A DNA stretch of 64,000 nt, taken from contig WBUL01000007.1 in NCBI GenBank assembly GCA_008933735.1, forward strand, positions 124,001 to 188,000, in the 5' to 3' direction. The notes below the pieces were generated by a model. It was not told the origin of the DNA. It was given only the letters and a program-made list of their open reading frames with translations, and did no database searches. Shown piece after piece: positions 41,328 through 50,800 of this stretch (position 1 is the first letter of the stretch; each line of letters opens with the position of its first letter). Position numbers and translations under genes: made by a program. Source of the stretch: Anaerolineae bacterium. GTDB taxonomy: Bacteria; Chloroflexota; Anaerolineae; Aggregatilineales; J027.

Positions 41328-42278
41328 ATGCAAAGCGATTTGCCCCATATCAAAATTTATACGGATGGTGGCTGCGATCCGAATCCAGGACCAGGTGGTT
41401 GGGCGGTCATCTTAGTAGACTGGAAAACGGGCAAAGAAAAAGAAATTTCTGGCAGTGAATCGCAAACCACGAATAACCGTATGGAACTCACTGCCGCCAT
41501 CGAAGCCCTCAGAACCCTGAAGAATCGCTGCCGCATCGATTTCCATACTGACTCTCAGTATGTGAAAAAGGGCATCACCGAATGGATTGAGGGATGGATT
41601 GCCAGGAACTGGCAGCGTAAGAAGTCGCCCATTGAAAACGTGGATTTGTGGCAAGAGCTCCACCGGCTTTGCCAGCAGCATGAGATCACGTGGCACTGGG
41701 TAAAAGGCCACGCTGGTCACGACTACAACGAGCGAGCTGACCGCTTAGCTTCGGCGGCAATTCCCCGTGTAGTGCAGCAAATTGACCCCTCGGCCATCCA
41801 GATTTACCTGCGGCTTTCGGATGAAGACGTGCGGCGTTCCAGCCCACGTGGGTGGGCAGCGTGCATTGTTCGAGAGGGAAATGAGGAAGTTTTAAGCGGT
41901 GGGCATCCGGATATTTCTCCCAACCATTTTGGCTTGTTCGCTGTACTGGAAGTACTCAGACAAATTCAGGATGAACGCCCGATTCAATTTTTTCTGACCC
42001 ACAAATTCGTCTACGATGGCATAGTGAGCTGGGTGGCAGGCTGGCGCGATGGGGGGTGGGTTAAACCGGAAAAATTTAAAGAGGAATGGAAAACACTCGA
42101 TAAATTTGACCGTCAGCGCAAAATCACCTGGGTGTATATGCGCGGCCCCAAACCGGACGAATATAACCGACTAGGAGAAATAACGACTCAGGCCAGAGCC
42201 AAAGCGCCTCACCTCCCCATGCCACCCGAACTCAAAGCTGAATTCGACGAAGAGGCAGGCACATTGTCAATGTTCTAG
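41328..42278 (+). CDS. rnhA: RNase HI with a second, inactive-looking RNase H fold
   Basis: 316 residues. The first domain (5-148) is a full RNase HI that degrades RNA in RNA-DNA hybrids: Asp13 in 'YTDGGCDPNPGPGGW', Glu53 in 'RMELTAAIEAL', Asp75 in 'HTDSQYVKKGI' and Asp138 in 'YNERADRLA'. A second copy of the fold follows (about 155-300): 'SPRGWAACIV', 'FGLFAVLEVL', 'THKFVYDGIVSWVAGWRDGGW', 'ITWVYMRGPKPDEYNRLGEI'. All four catalytic acids are replaced there. The second domain may bind hybrids or a partner. RNase HI proteins normally end after one domain, so this is a duplication. Confidence 0.92.
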   Translation: MQSDLPHIKIYTDGGCDPNPGPGGWAVILVDWKTGKEKEISGSESQTTNNRMELTAAIEALRTLKNRCRIDFHTDSQYVKKGITEWIEGWIARNWQRKKSPIENVDLWQELHRLCQQHEITWHWVKGHAGHDYNERADRLASAAIPRVVQQIDPSAIQIYLRLSDEDVRRSSPRGWAACIVREGNEEVLSGGHPDISPNHFGLFAVLEVLRQIQDERPIQFFLTHKFVYDGIVSWVAGWRDGGWVKPEKFKEEWKTLDKFDRQRKITWVYMRGPKPDEYNRLGEITTQARAKAPHLPMPPELKAEFDEEAGTLSMF

Positions 42279-42295
42279 AGTTCGTTTTCAAAGGC

Positions 42296-43462
42296 TTACC
42301 GTGCGTCCAGACGCCAGACCTCGCTGCCAAAACTGAGCAGATAGAGCTCGCCATCAGAATCCAGACCGAAGGAACTGATATGAAAATCGGTATCCATGAA
42401 CTTTTCGCTGACCCATTCGCCGTTCTGGTTCTCCAGCGTCCAGAGGGTACCGGCGCACCAGTCGCCGTATAGGTACTTGCCCTGCAAATCGGGGTGTTTC
42501 TGCCCGCGATAAACATAGCCGCCCGTCACCGAGCAGACCGAATTCCAGACTTCGACCTCAATCACATGCTCATATTCCGCCGCCGGAAAAGTGAGTTGTT
42601 CTTTGTCCACCTGATCAGCGGCTTCAAATTCATGGTTGCCTTCGTAAAAATTCCAGCCATAGTTTTCCCCACCTGCGCTGGTGGCAGGCTGGACATTAAT
42701 TTCCTCGTACAAATTTTGCCCCACGTCCGCGATATAGAGATCACCTGTAGCCGCGTCGAAGGCAAAGCGCCAGGGATTCCGCAGTCCGTAGGCCCAGATT
42801 TCAGGACGGGCATTCTCAACACCCACAAATGGATTATCATCAGGGATGGTGTAAGTCTCCTGCCCAACCACATCAATTCGCAGCAGCTTTCCGAGCAGCG
42901 TGTTCAAATTCTGTCCGTTTTTGTGCGGATCATTGGCTGAGCCACCGTCCCCTAAGCCGATATATAGAAAGCCATCTGGTCCAAAAGCCAACTGCCCGCC
43001 GTTGTGATTGCCGTAAGGCTGGTCAACTTGCAGAAGAATTTCCTCGCTGGCCGGGTCGGCACGGTTATCCTGAGAAATATAAAAACGCGACACCACTGTA
43101 TCGCCATTTTTGTCTGTGTAATACACATAAAATTCAGTCGGATCGTTTGGAGAAAAGGCCATGCTCAACAATCCCTGCTCGCTGGCGCCGCTGCCCACCT
43201 GTGAGGTGATATCGAGAAAAGGTTCGGCCTGTACCTTTCCATCCCTGCTCAGAATCCGAATCGTCCCTTTTTTCTCGACCACAAACAGACGGTCATCGCC
43301 TGCATGGGTCAGATAGGTTGGGCTGTCCATCGCATCAGACACCAGGATAAATTCAAACTGGTCGTTACGCGGGCTTTCCTGACGCAGCCAATACACTACG
43401 CCTGCACCCATCACCGCCAGAATAACCGCAATAATCAAAATGTGCCGTAATCTGAATTTCAT
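42296..43462 (-). CDS. Soluble aldose sugar dehydrogenase, PQQ-dependent type
   Basis: 388 residues. An N-terminal anchor (about 7-25) precedes a six-bladed propeller of the glucose/sorbosone dehydrogenase family: 'DRLFVVEKKGTIRIL', 'EQGLLSMAFSPN', 'HNGGQLAFGPDGFLYIGLGDGGSANDP', 'IWAYGLRNPWRFAFD', 'AGGENYGWNFYEG', 'GYVYRGQKHPDLQGKYLYGDWC'. These residues line the PQQ and calcium site. It oxidises sugars to lactones outside the membrane. ATG 43462 has AGGAG 6 nt upstream; a GTG directly before it is an alternative. A leader hairpin (43465-43510) covers the SD. Confidence 0.9.
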   Translation of the reverse strand: MKFRLRHILIIAVILAVMGAGVVYWLRQESPRNDQFEFILVSDAMDSPTYLTHAGDDRLFVVEKKGTIRILSRDGKVQAEPFLDITSQVGSGASEQGLLSMAFSPNDPTEFYVYYTDKNGDTVVSRFYISQDNRADPASEEILLQVDQPYGNHNGGQLAFGPDGFLYIGLGDGGSANDPHKNGQNLNTLLGKLLRIDVVGQETYTIPDDNPFVGVENARPEIWAYGLRNPWRFAFDAATGDLYIADVGQNLYEEINVQPATSAGGENYGWNFYEGNHEFEAADQVDKEQLTFPAAEYEHVIEVEVWNSVCSVTGGYVYRGQKHPDLQGKYLYGDWCAGTLWTLENQNGEWVSEKFMDTDFHISSFGLDSDGELYLLSFGSEVWRLDAR

Positions 43463-43464
43463 CA

Positions 43465-43510
43465 CCTGCTCCTGAAGTACCCAGTATTATTTTGGCACAT
43501 CAGGAGCAGG
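43465..43510 (-). promoter_or_regulatory. Leader hairpin that can cover the ribosome-binding site of the sugar dehydrogenase
   Basis: CCTGCTCCTGA (43465-43475) and TCAGGAGCAGG (43500-43510) are an exact 11-bp inverted repeat with a 24-nt loop. In the transcript the downstream arm contains the AGGAG SD of the ATG at 43462, so folding would hide it. It also lies 24 nt after the VWA gene stop and could act as an end structure for that transcript. Confidence 0.5.
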
Positions 43511-43533
43511 GGTGGGTCGAATTTAAGGAAGAT

Positions 43534-45105
43534 TTAAGATTGATCGACATACCGTCCGGCGCGGCGCACCATTTCGATGAATTCCTGCACATAGGTATCA
43601 TTGGCATAGACTTCGCCAAGCGGCGCAATCACCGTCATCAGATCAGGATAGCTGCCATCTTCCGCCCAGGTGCTTTCGCGCAGCAGTTCGGCAAATTCTG
43701 CTACCGCCGCCAGCAGTTGAAACTCCGCTGGCGCATCTTCAAACCTGCTCATCAGGTCAGCAGTGGAAAGGGTCTGGCTGAGTTCAACCACCTCTCTGGT
43801 TTCCGCATCCTGATAACGGATTACCACGGTCGCAATCACACCTGACTCAGTACTACCCTCCAGCGCAAGTTCATACAGCGCAGTAACGCTGTGGCCCGCG
43901 CCAATTTCGCCCGCATCGACCGAGTCATCACGGAAATCTTCATCCGCAATGGCACGATTTTCATACCCGATCAAACGATAGCGATCCGTTACTTCGGGGT
44001 TAAAGTCAACCTGCACCTTGGCATCGAAGCCGATCACCTGCAAAGTGCCAGTCAGGTTGTTAACGAATACGCGGCGGGCTTCACGCAGATTATCCACGTA
44101 GTAATAGTTGCCATTCCCATCGTTGGCAAGCTGTTCCATCAACACGTCATTGTAGTTACCCATGCCAAATCCCACCGTGCTCAGCGTGACACCGCCATCT
44201 ACCGAATCTTGAATCTGAGTGAGGATGCCATCTGGCCCGGTAATACCTACGTTCGCCACCCCATCACTCAGCAAAATCACACGGGTAATTTGCCCATCAC
44301 GCTTATGCTCATCCGCCAGACGGTAGCCAAGACGGATCCCTGCTTCGGCATTTGTGCTGCCTTCAGGGTGCAGCGCGTCAATCGCGTCCAGAATGGTCTC
44401 TTTTTCGCTGGCTGGCGTGGGGTCGAGGACGATGCGGGTATTGTCTGAATACACCACAATCCCCACCCGATCATCTTCACGCAGTTCATCTACCAACAGC
44501 GCCAGCGATTCTTTGACTAACCCCAGGCGATTTTCCATGTCCATGCTCCCGGACACGTCAATCACAAAAATGAGCAGAGCAGGCGTGCGATCTTCCGGCG
44601 CGATGCTGCGCCCCTGAATCCCTACCCGCATGAGATAATGGCCTTCGTAGCCAAAGGGTGCTGGCGCAGCGTCCACATGGATGGCGAAAGCATTCTCCCC
44701 GTCAGGCTGGGGATAATCGACATCGAAGAAGTTGATGAATTCTTCCGGACGAACAGCATCGGATGGGGGAAGCATCTGACTGCTCATGAGGTAGCTGCGA
44801 GCAAGGGTATAGGAAGCTGTATCAACATCCATCGCAAATGTGCTGAGATGATCGTCGGCGGTGTCATAAAATGGATTAACACCGTAGTCCTCAAAAAACA
44901 TATCCTGCGGTGGGGCATTTGTGGGTGCCGCGACAGCGGATTGCGGCATTGCCTCTCCGGCAGCAAATTCCCGCTCAGCCACTTCTAACGGAGCCTGAAA
45001 GGTCACCTGCGAAACCTCTGCTGCCTTGTCTGACTCACTGTCTTTGTTGCTGCTGCAAGCCACAACGAGAAAAAGGATACTCAGGAAAATCAACACTTTC
45101 CGCAT
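43534..45105 (-). CDS. VWA-domain lipoprotein (YfbK-like)
   Basis: 523 residues. Lipoprotein signal 'LFLVVACSS' (lipidated Cys near 17) anchors it outside the membrane. A YfbK-type N-terminal segment ('DTASYTLARSYLMSSQMLPPSDAVRPEEFINFFDVDYP') precedes a von Willebrand A domain with an intact MIDAS motif ('FVIDVSGSMD', 'SDGVANVGITGPDGI') and a DUF3520-like C-terminal domain ('FDAKVQVDFNPEVTDRYRLIGYENR'). It binds a partner protein through a metal ion; the partner is unknown. It is downstream of the small lipoprotein gene on the same strand. Confidence 0.9.
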   Translation of the reverse strand: MRKVLIFLSILFLVVACSSNKDSESDKAAEVSQVTFQAPLEVAEREFAAGEAMPQSAVAAPTNAPPQDMFFEDYGVNPFYDTADDHLSTFAMDVDTASYTLARSYLMSSQMLPPSDAVRPEEFINFFDVDYPQPDGENAFAIHVDAAPAPFGYEGHYLMRVGIQGRSIAPEDRTPALLIFVIDVSGSMDMENRLGLVKESLALLVDELREDDRVGIVVYSDNTRIVLDPTPASEKETILDAIDALHPEGSTNAEAGIRLGYRLADEHKRDGQITRVILLSDGVANVGITGPDGILTQIQDSVDGGVTLSTVGFGMGNYNDVLMEQLANDGNGNYYYVDNLREARRVFVNNLTGTLQVIGFDAKVQVDFNPEVTDRYRLIGYENRAIADEDFRDDSVDAGEIGAGHSVTALYELALEGSTESGVIATVVIRYQDAETREVVELSQTLSTADLMSRFEDAPAEFQLLAAVAEFAELLRESTWAEDGSYPDLMTVIAPLGEVYANDTYVQEFIEMVRRAGRYVDQS

Positions 45106-45164
45106 GATTCATTCTCCATAGTCATTTCTTGCTAGGAAAACGACAGGTATGAAGATTTTGTTCC

Positions 45165-45560
45165 TCAATCCACGCGGAAGTAGACTGTATCCACCCGTTG
45201 ATCGTCCACAAAAATATCCACACGATAGCGCCCAACGACCCACTGGTTGGCCGTATCCGTCCGCGCTTCGTAATCGACCCCCAGAATCGCGGTACCGACA
45301 TTACTGGCGGCCTCCGTCTCAACTTCCTGCAAAATATCGCCATTGGGGTCAATGAAGCGTGCCATGACAATCACCGGGTCATCATGTTTGTTGAGCTTCA
45401 CGACAATGTTGAGGTCATCAGTTGCGGTAAACTGTTCATCTTTCCGCAGGTCTTTTTCCTCAAAACCATCACCAGACGCTGTATACGCCCCGTCATAGAC
45501 TTCCCCCGCGCACGCGGATAAGAGGAGCAAGAGTAACAATCCCAGAATTTTCACGCGCAT
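45165..45560 (-). CDS. Small lipoprotein
   Basis: 131 residues. 'LLLLLLLSACAGE' is a clear lipobox (Cys near 17). The mature part is a single beta-sandwich-like domain ('TATDDLNIVVKLNKHDDPVIVMARFIDPNGD', 'YRVDIFVDDQRVDTVYFRV'), a pattern seen in intracellular-proteinase-inhibitor-like or Ig-like domains. Family not recognised. It lies 59 nt upstream of the VWA lipoprotein on the same strand, so they may be co-transcribed and act together at the cell surface. Confidence 0.78.
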   Translation of the reverse strand: MRVKILGLLLLLLLSACAGEVYDGAYTASGDGFEEKDLRKDEQFTATDDLNIVVKLNKHDDPVIVMARFIDPNGDILQEVETEAASNVGTAILGVDYEARTDTANQWVVGRYRVDIFVDDQRVDTVYFRVD

Positions 45561-45672
45561 AGTGTTAACTCAGCTTAACCTTTTTTCAGATAGATTTTAC
45601 AAAAATTGGGGGGAAATCCCTGTTAATTTAAATGTAATCGATTGCAAGATTCATATGATTCTCATTTTTCAT

Positions 45673-45700
45673 TTGCAATTTAAAATTCACACGTTATACT
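45673..45700 (+). promoter_or_regulatory. Promoter-like element of the candidate small RNA
   Basis: TTGCAA (45673-45678) and TATACT (45695-45700) are 16 nt apart in a gene-free region, facing the orphan terminator at 45825-45871. TTGCAAT also forms a 7-bp inverted repeat with ATTGCAA at 45641-45647. Confidence 0.4.
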
Positions 45701-45705
45701 ATCGA

Positions 45706-45871
45706 TCAAGGTTGTGAAGTTTGAACAACTCACACAGCCGATACTTAGTACAATTCGCCCCATTTTAATTACTTGACCCCGCCCGGGGTCGCAAAAAATT
45801 TGTTAAAATAGATTTATAATCCACCCCACCGGACCCTGCTAAAATAATTTCCGGTGGGTTTTTGTTTTTTT
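45706..45871 (+). ncRNA. Candidate small RNA, about 165 nt
   Basis: The 457-nt gap 45561-46017 between two minus-strand genes holds no coding frame of its own. On the plus strand a promoter-like pair (45673-45700) is followed by a strong hairpin GACCCC/GGGGTC (45775-45790) and a classical terminator (45825-45871), with no plus-strand gene upstream for 3.4 kb. This fits a small non-coding transcript. It does not match any RNA family I recognise. No features were seen in 45872-46017 beyond an open frame without a start. Confidence 0.35.
45825..45871 (+). terminator. Orphan Rho-independent terminator
   Basis: CCCACCGG (45825-45832) and CCGGTGGG (45851-45858) form an 8-bp perfect stem with an 18-nt A/T-rich loop followed by 12 T with one G. 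It points along the plus strand, where no gene precedes it. Confidence 0.75.
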
Positions 45872-46017
45872 AACACAGGGAAACTATTTTTGCATGTTCA
45901 TCATTCGGGGCGAATTTCAGACAACGCTCCTCAAAGACCTTGTAGCCTCGAAAATTGCGATTTCCCACTTCCAAGTGCTGATTATCCCTTTCGCTGGACA
46001 GATGTGCGGCGCGGCTG

Positions 46018-46929
46018 TCAAGATAAACTAATCATCACGCCCTGTCCATCAAGCGGAACCGTCCAGAATCGGCATTCGTCCACCCCGGCATCCTGGAAGG
46101 CTTCGACCATCGCATTCGCAATAATATTATGGTTATACGAGGCAAATACAAGCAGCGCTGGGCCACGACCCACCAGGGTAACTGCCGCTGCTCCCTGGGA
46201 TTTCGCTACGTGAATCACATCCTCATAACCAGGAATATGTGTGGTAAATGCCTCCTGATACAGCCGGTCTTGCAGGGTTTTTTCCAGCAGTTCGTAATCC
46301 GCATCCAACAGGGCATCCATCAAAAACGAGAGCCGATTCATGTTAAATACGGCATCTCGCAGGGCGACCATCTGCGGAAGCGCAGATTTGGTTTTTTCCT
46401 TGTAGTCCGGCAGGAACGGCGCGACCAGAGCCACCCGCAGCGGCGGGGGTTCAAGGCTGTTGTAGATGATGTTTCCATCTGCTTCGCGCATACACACGTT
46501 CAGTCCGCCAAGCAGGGTTGTGACAATTGCTTCGGGAATCAGCCCGGCTTCCAGGCCAAGCTGGATCAGCGCATCGCGGTCAAGACTGTTGCCTGTCAGG
46601 TTATTGGCGGCCACCATACCGCCCATCCAGAATGCAGCAATCGTGTCCAGTCCTACATCCAGCGGAATATGATTTTCAATTGAAACACTTAATCCCGCCG
46701 GGGCAATTTCCTTTTTCTGGAAAACACGTGTCGCTGCACGCATAACTGGATTTCGCAAATTCAGAGGCAGCGCCTCCTGACCTTCTCCGGTCACGGTGAT
46801 TTCCAGTTTATCATCGAGACGGGCGCTCATTTCCACATGAACATGAAGGGCAAGCCCCAGCCCAATGGTGTTCAGACCAGGGCCAAGACTGGGCAGAGGG
46901 GCGGGAACAGTCACAGAAACTTTGCTCAT
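46018..46929 (-). CDS. Homoserine-kinase-like GHMP protein, probable pseudokinase
   Basis: 303 residues. The N-terminal strand 'VTVPAPLPSLGPGLNTIGLGLAL' is typical of homoserine kinase, and overall length and order fit ThrB. The three functional motifs have decayed: the phosphate loop GLGSSA reads Gly93-Leu-Asp-Thr-Ile-Ala98, the HPDN segment reads IPEA (about 131-134), and the C-terminal S-G-x-GP motif reads 'VGRGP'. ThrB phosphorylates homoserine for threonine synthesis; this copy probably does not. ATG 46929 is chosen over TTG 46968 from alignment with the family start. It lies 45 nt downstream of the DUF554 gene on the same strand. Confidence 0.8.
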   Translation of the reverse strand: MSKVSVTVPAPLPSLGPGLNTIGLGLALHVHVEMSARLDDKLEITVTGEGQEALPLNLRNPVMRAATRVFQKKEIAPAGLSVSIENHIPLDVGLDTIAAFWMGGMVAANNLTGNSLDRDALIQLGLEAGLIPEAIVTTLLGGLNVCMREADGNIIYNSLEPPPLRVALVAPFLPDYKEKTKSALPQMVALRDAVFNMNRLSFLMDALLDADYELLEKTLQDRLYQEAFTTHIPGYEDVIHVAKSQGAAAVTLVGRGPALLVFASYNHNIIANAMVEAFQDAGVDECRFWTVPLDGQGVMISLS

Positions 46930-46974
46930 AATAAGGTCTATTTTCCTGTGCAATCGCAAATCCGGCAAGCAGGA

Positions 46975-47718
46975 TCAGATATTTGGATAGAGATTAATGC
47001 CCAGGGCATTTGCAGCAGCCACAATCAGCGGAGCGATCAACAGCGCCGGCAGGTAATTTGCGACACGCGGATGTTTAATATCCAGCAGAATCAGCGACAG
47101 CCCCATTAAGATCATCCCCCCGGTTGCTGTGAGTTCATTGGTCATGTCTTTGGTCATGATTTCCCCGGCCAGAAAACCGCCCAACGACAGACCGCCCTGA
47201 ACCACAATCACGGTGATAATTGAAAAGAATACGCCGACCCCCAGCGACGCCGCAAAGGCCATCGCCGCGAAAAAATCCAATGCGGACTTGATGGTCAGCA
47301 GTTCGTAATCGCCGGACATCCCATCGCTCAAAGAGCCCAGTACCGTCAGCGGCCCCACACAAAATACTAAACTGGCGGTCACAAAGCCGTTGATAAAGCG
47401 TTCGCGTGCGGTCATGCCGTCAGCGGCTTTTTCTTCAGGCTGGCTGGAAGCGAATTTTTTTTGCAGCCATCCCCCAAAACCATTCAGCCTGCCCTGAATA
47501 TCCAACATCTCCCCGATAATCACCCCGATGGCAATACTAAAAAGAGGGATGAGAACATTGCCGGTTTTGAAGCTGTTTTGCATCCCGACCGACAAAGTGA
47601 CCAGTCCCAATCCCGTCACAATCGAACTCTGGGTTTGTTTGGAGAATTTATCGCCGACCAGCAGCCCAATGAGGCTGCCCACCGCTACCGCGATGACATT
47701 GATAATCGTGCCTATCAT
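46975..47718 (-). CDS. DUF554 membrane protein
   Basis: 247 residues with about seven hydrophobic segments. The sequence 'MIGTIINVIAVAVGSLIGLLVG', 'AIGVIIGEMLDIQGRL', 'FVTASLVFCVGPLTVLGSLSDGMSGD' and 'TIKSALDFFAAMAFAASLGVGVFFS' is characteristic of the DUF554/YdfK-YqgA family. Its function is unknown; transport has been suggested. It is directly upstream of the homoserine-kinase-like gene and head-to-head with the alpha-2-macroglobulin gene. Confidence 0.9.
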   Translation of the reverse strand: MIGTIINVIAVAVGSLIGLLVGDKFSKQTQSSIVTGLGLVTLSVGMQNSFKTGNVLIPLFSIAIGVIIGEMLDIQGRLNGFGGWLQKKFASSQPEEKAADGMTARERFINGFVTASLVFCVGPLTVLGSLSDGMSGDYELLTIKSALDFFAAMAFAASLGVGVFFSIITVIVVQGGLSLGGFLAGEIMTKDMTNELTATGGMILMGLSLILLDIKHPRVANYLPALLIAPLIVAAANALGINLYPNI

Positions 47719-47821
47719 TTTTATACCTTTTCAACCGTTCTAGTGTACCGAGTTCAACAAAGGGAACAAAGTCCAGCCTATAATCGTTATTGAGCATAGA
47801 ACATCTTAAGGAGAATATGCC

Positions 47822-50800
47822 TTGCGAAAACTCTTTTTTGCGGCCCTGACACTCCTGCTGACGCTTGGCGGCGGGGCGGTCTGGGTCTGGGCGCAGCAAA
47901 ACGAGGAAGTTGCACCGCAGCTCATCGCGGTACAACCTTATCCCGGCGAAGAAATGCCCCTCGACGCGCCTCTCACCCTCATTTTCAACCAGGCAATGAA
48001 TCAGGGAACCGTTGAAGCAGCATGGTCGCTTGACCCTGCTGTTGAAGGAACCTTCAACTGGACTGCCGATGATACCCTGGTGTTCACCCCCGCTGACGGG
48101 TGGACACGAGAAACCGCTTACACCCTCACGATTGGTCAAACGGCTGCGGCGGTCAACGGCCTTACGTTAGCCGACCCCTATAAGGCCACTCTTCGCACGG
48201 TCGGGCGTCTGCTCGTCAATTCGATCATCCCGTCCAACGATGCTCAGGATGTCGCCGCTGATGCGACCATTACCGTCGCTTTTAACCGCCCGGTAGTGGC
48301 GCTGGTTTCTACAGAGGAAATGGGCGACCTGCCCAACCCAATCTCAATTGAGCCAGAAGTGAGCGGCAAGGGCGAATGGCTCAATACCTCGATTTATCAG
48401 TTCGATCCCGATACCCCGCTTCAGGGGGGGACAACCTATGTGGTCACCGTGAACGCAGGCCTGACCGATATTACAGGCGCGGTGCTGGAAGACAATTTCG
48501 TTTCTACCTTCCAGACTCTGGTGCCCGAAATTCTTTCAACTTCCCCCTATGACAACCAGGTTGTCCCTCTTGAGCAAACCATTCAAATCAGTTTTTCGCA
48601 GCCGATGGATAAGGCATCAGTCGAAGCAAGTTTCCGCCTGTCCAACGACCTGCCGCCGTTTGGTGGTGAATCCATTCCGGGTGAATTTAGCTGGTCAGAT
48701 GACGGCATGTATTTAACCTTCACTCCAGCGGAAAATCTGGTGATTGATACTTCCTACCGTCTGACGATTGACGCCAACATCGCCAAAGGTATCGGCGGGG
48801 CAGGGCTGCGGCAGGGGCGTGACTTTTTCTTCCGCACGGTGCCGCTTCCATTTGTTGCCTATACCTACCCAGGAAACGGCGAAACTAATGTTTCTCCCGG
48901 TTACAACAGTGTAACCATTGGCTTCGGGTCGCCAATGAATACGGACACCTTTGAGGGCAAATATATCATTTCTCCCGAACCCGCCGAAGTCACCCCCTAT
49001 GTCTACAGCAACACGGAACTTTCGCTGCAATTTGAATTCATGGAGAATACCCAGTACACCATCACGCTGAAAGCCGGAACTGAAGATGTGTACGGGAACG
49101 CGATAGCCTCCGATTACTCGTTTAGTTTCACAACAGGCAGTGTTGAGCCTTATGCGTATCTTGTCGATGCAGGAAATTTTGTCGTCACTGGTGCCTACCG
49201 CCAGAACACAGCCCTTTCCATCAGCGTGTCCGGCAAACCGACTGTCACTTTTGAGCTGTACGAAGTCCCCGTTGACCGGATGCGAGACGCCTTTTATTAC
49301 CTGTATGGTGATACCTTAAACGCGGTCATCAATGACAGCACACTGCTCCGCCGTTGGGATGAAACTTTCGACCCCGGCACTGCTTATGCGATTGATAAGG
49401 TTAATCTGGCGGAAGATGGCGGTGTGCTGCCCACCGGAAACTATCTGCTCGTTGGTTATTTCTTCCAGGCCGGCTACAGCAACATCATGCCCGTCCCGAT
49501 GGCCGTCGTCAACAACAATGTGACGGTCAAACGGATGGAAAATGAGGTCATGGTGTGGGTGACGGACATGCAGACAGGCGAACCCGTTGTGGAACAGCAG
49601 GTCACGGTCTACTCCAACGGTCAGCCAGCAGCACGCGGCGCAACAGGTGCGGATGGTGTGCTGCGTCTGAATCTGGAAACATCTGATTTCATCACCGTGA
49701 CGGCAGAGGGTGCAGATCGCTATGGTATCTGGCGCTCCAACGGCGCACCCCATACCCCAAAAACCAGTATGTATGTTTACACCGACCGTCCGATTTACCG
49801 TCCCGCAGAAACGCTGTACTTCCGGGGCGTTTACCGTGAACGCGACGACTTCACCTACACCCTCAGCGATTTAGACTCGCTTGAAATCATCATTACCGAT
49901 TTCAACGGGGTTGAACTGCTGCGCCAGAATGTGGAACTGACCGAATTTGGCACCTTCAGTGGTGAAGTGCTGCTGCCGGAAGATGTGGCGGTCGGCCCTG
50001 TCAATATTCAGGTTTACACAGGTGAGATCTGGGCAGGCTCCGCCTCGGCGCAGGTGGCTGAATTTCGTGTGCCGGAGTTCAGTGTGACGGTCACGCCGGA
50101 ACAGGATGAAATTATCGGCGGCGACCCACTTCGGGCGGTCATTAACAGCACGTATTTCTCTGGCGGGGCCGTCAGTAATGCCCCCGTTACCTGGACAGCG
50201 ATGGCGGTTCAGGCCACCTTCCCCTATCGCGGGCCAGGACGTTATTCGTTCTCCGATACCCCGTACTTTTTCTCCTACGAGTCCGATTACTACTACGGGT
50301 ACAAAGGCTACTATTCACGCACACTGGCAAGTGGCAGCGGCATAACCGACGCCAGTGGCAATCTGTTGGTCGAAATTCCCAATACAGCCCCCGAAGGGCC
50401 ATACCCCGAACGGGTCACTATTGAAGCCACCATCAACGACGAGAGTGGGCAGTATATTTCCGGGCGCACCACGCTTCTGATCCATCCCGGTGAAGTCTAT
50501 GTTGGCATTCGGACAGATCAATACTTCGGCGAGGCGGAAAAACCCTTCACCGCAGAAGTCATCACGGTCAATCCGCAAAGCGAAACCGTGCCCAATCAAA
50601 AGGTGACCTTAACGCTGATCGAAAAGCGATGGGAACGCGAACCCATTGAAGGGCAGTTCGGACAGTACAACTGGACACAGCGTGATATTGAAGTTGAGAC
50701 GGTGGATGTGACGACTGATGAAAACGGCGTCGCCAGCCATGAATTTACACCGCCGAATGCGGGTATTTTTATGGTGCGAGCCAGTACCCGTGACCAGCGC

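Noticed and set aside
45872-46017. Open minus-strand frame after the homoserine-kinase-like stop
   Set aside because: About 46 codons without a start codon or ribosome-binding site and no recognisable family.
45854-46213. Open frame of 119 codons on the plus strand overlapping the homoserine-kinase-like gene
   Set aside because: It starts inside the terminator U-run and runs antisense into a better supported gene; composition is not protein-like.
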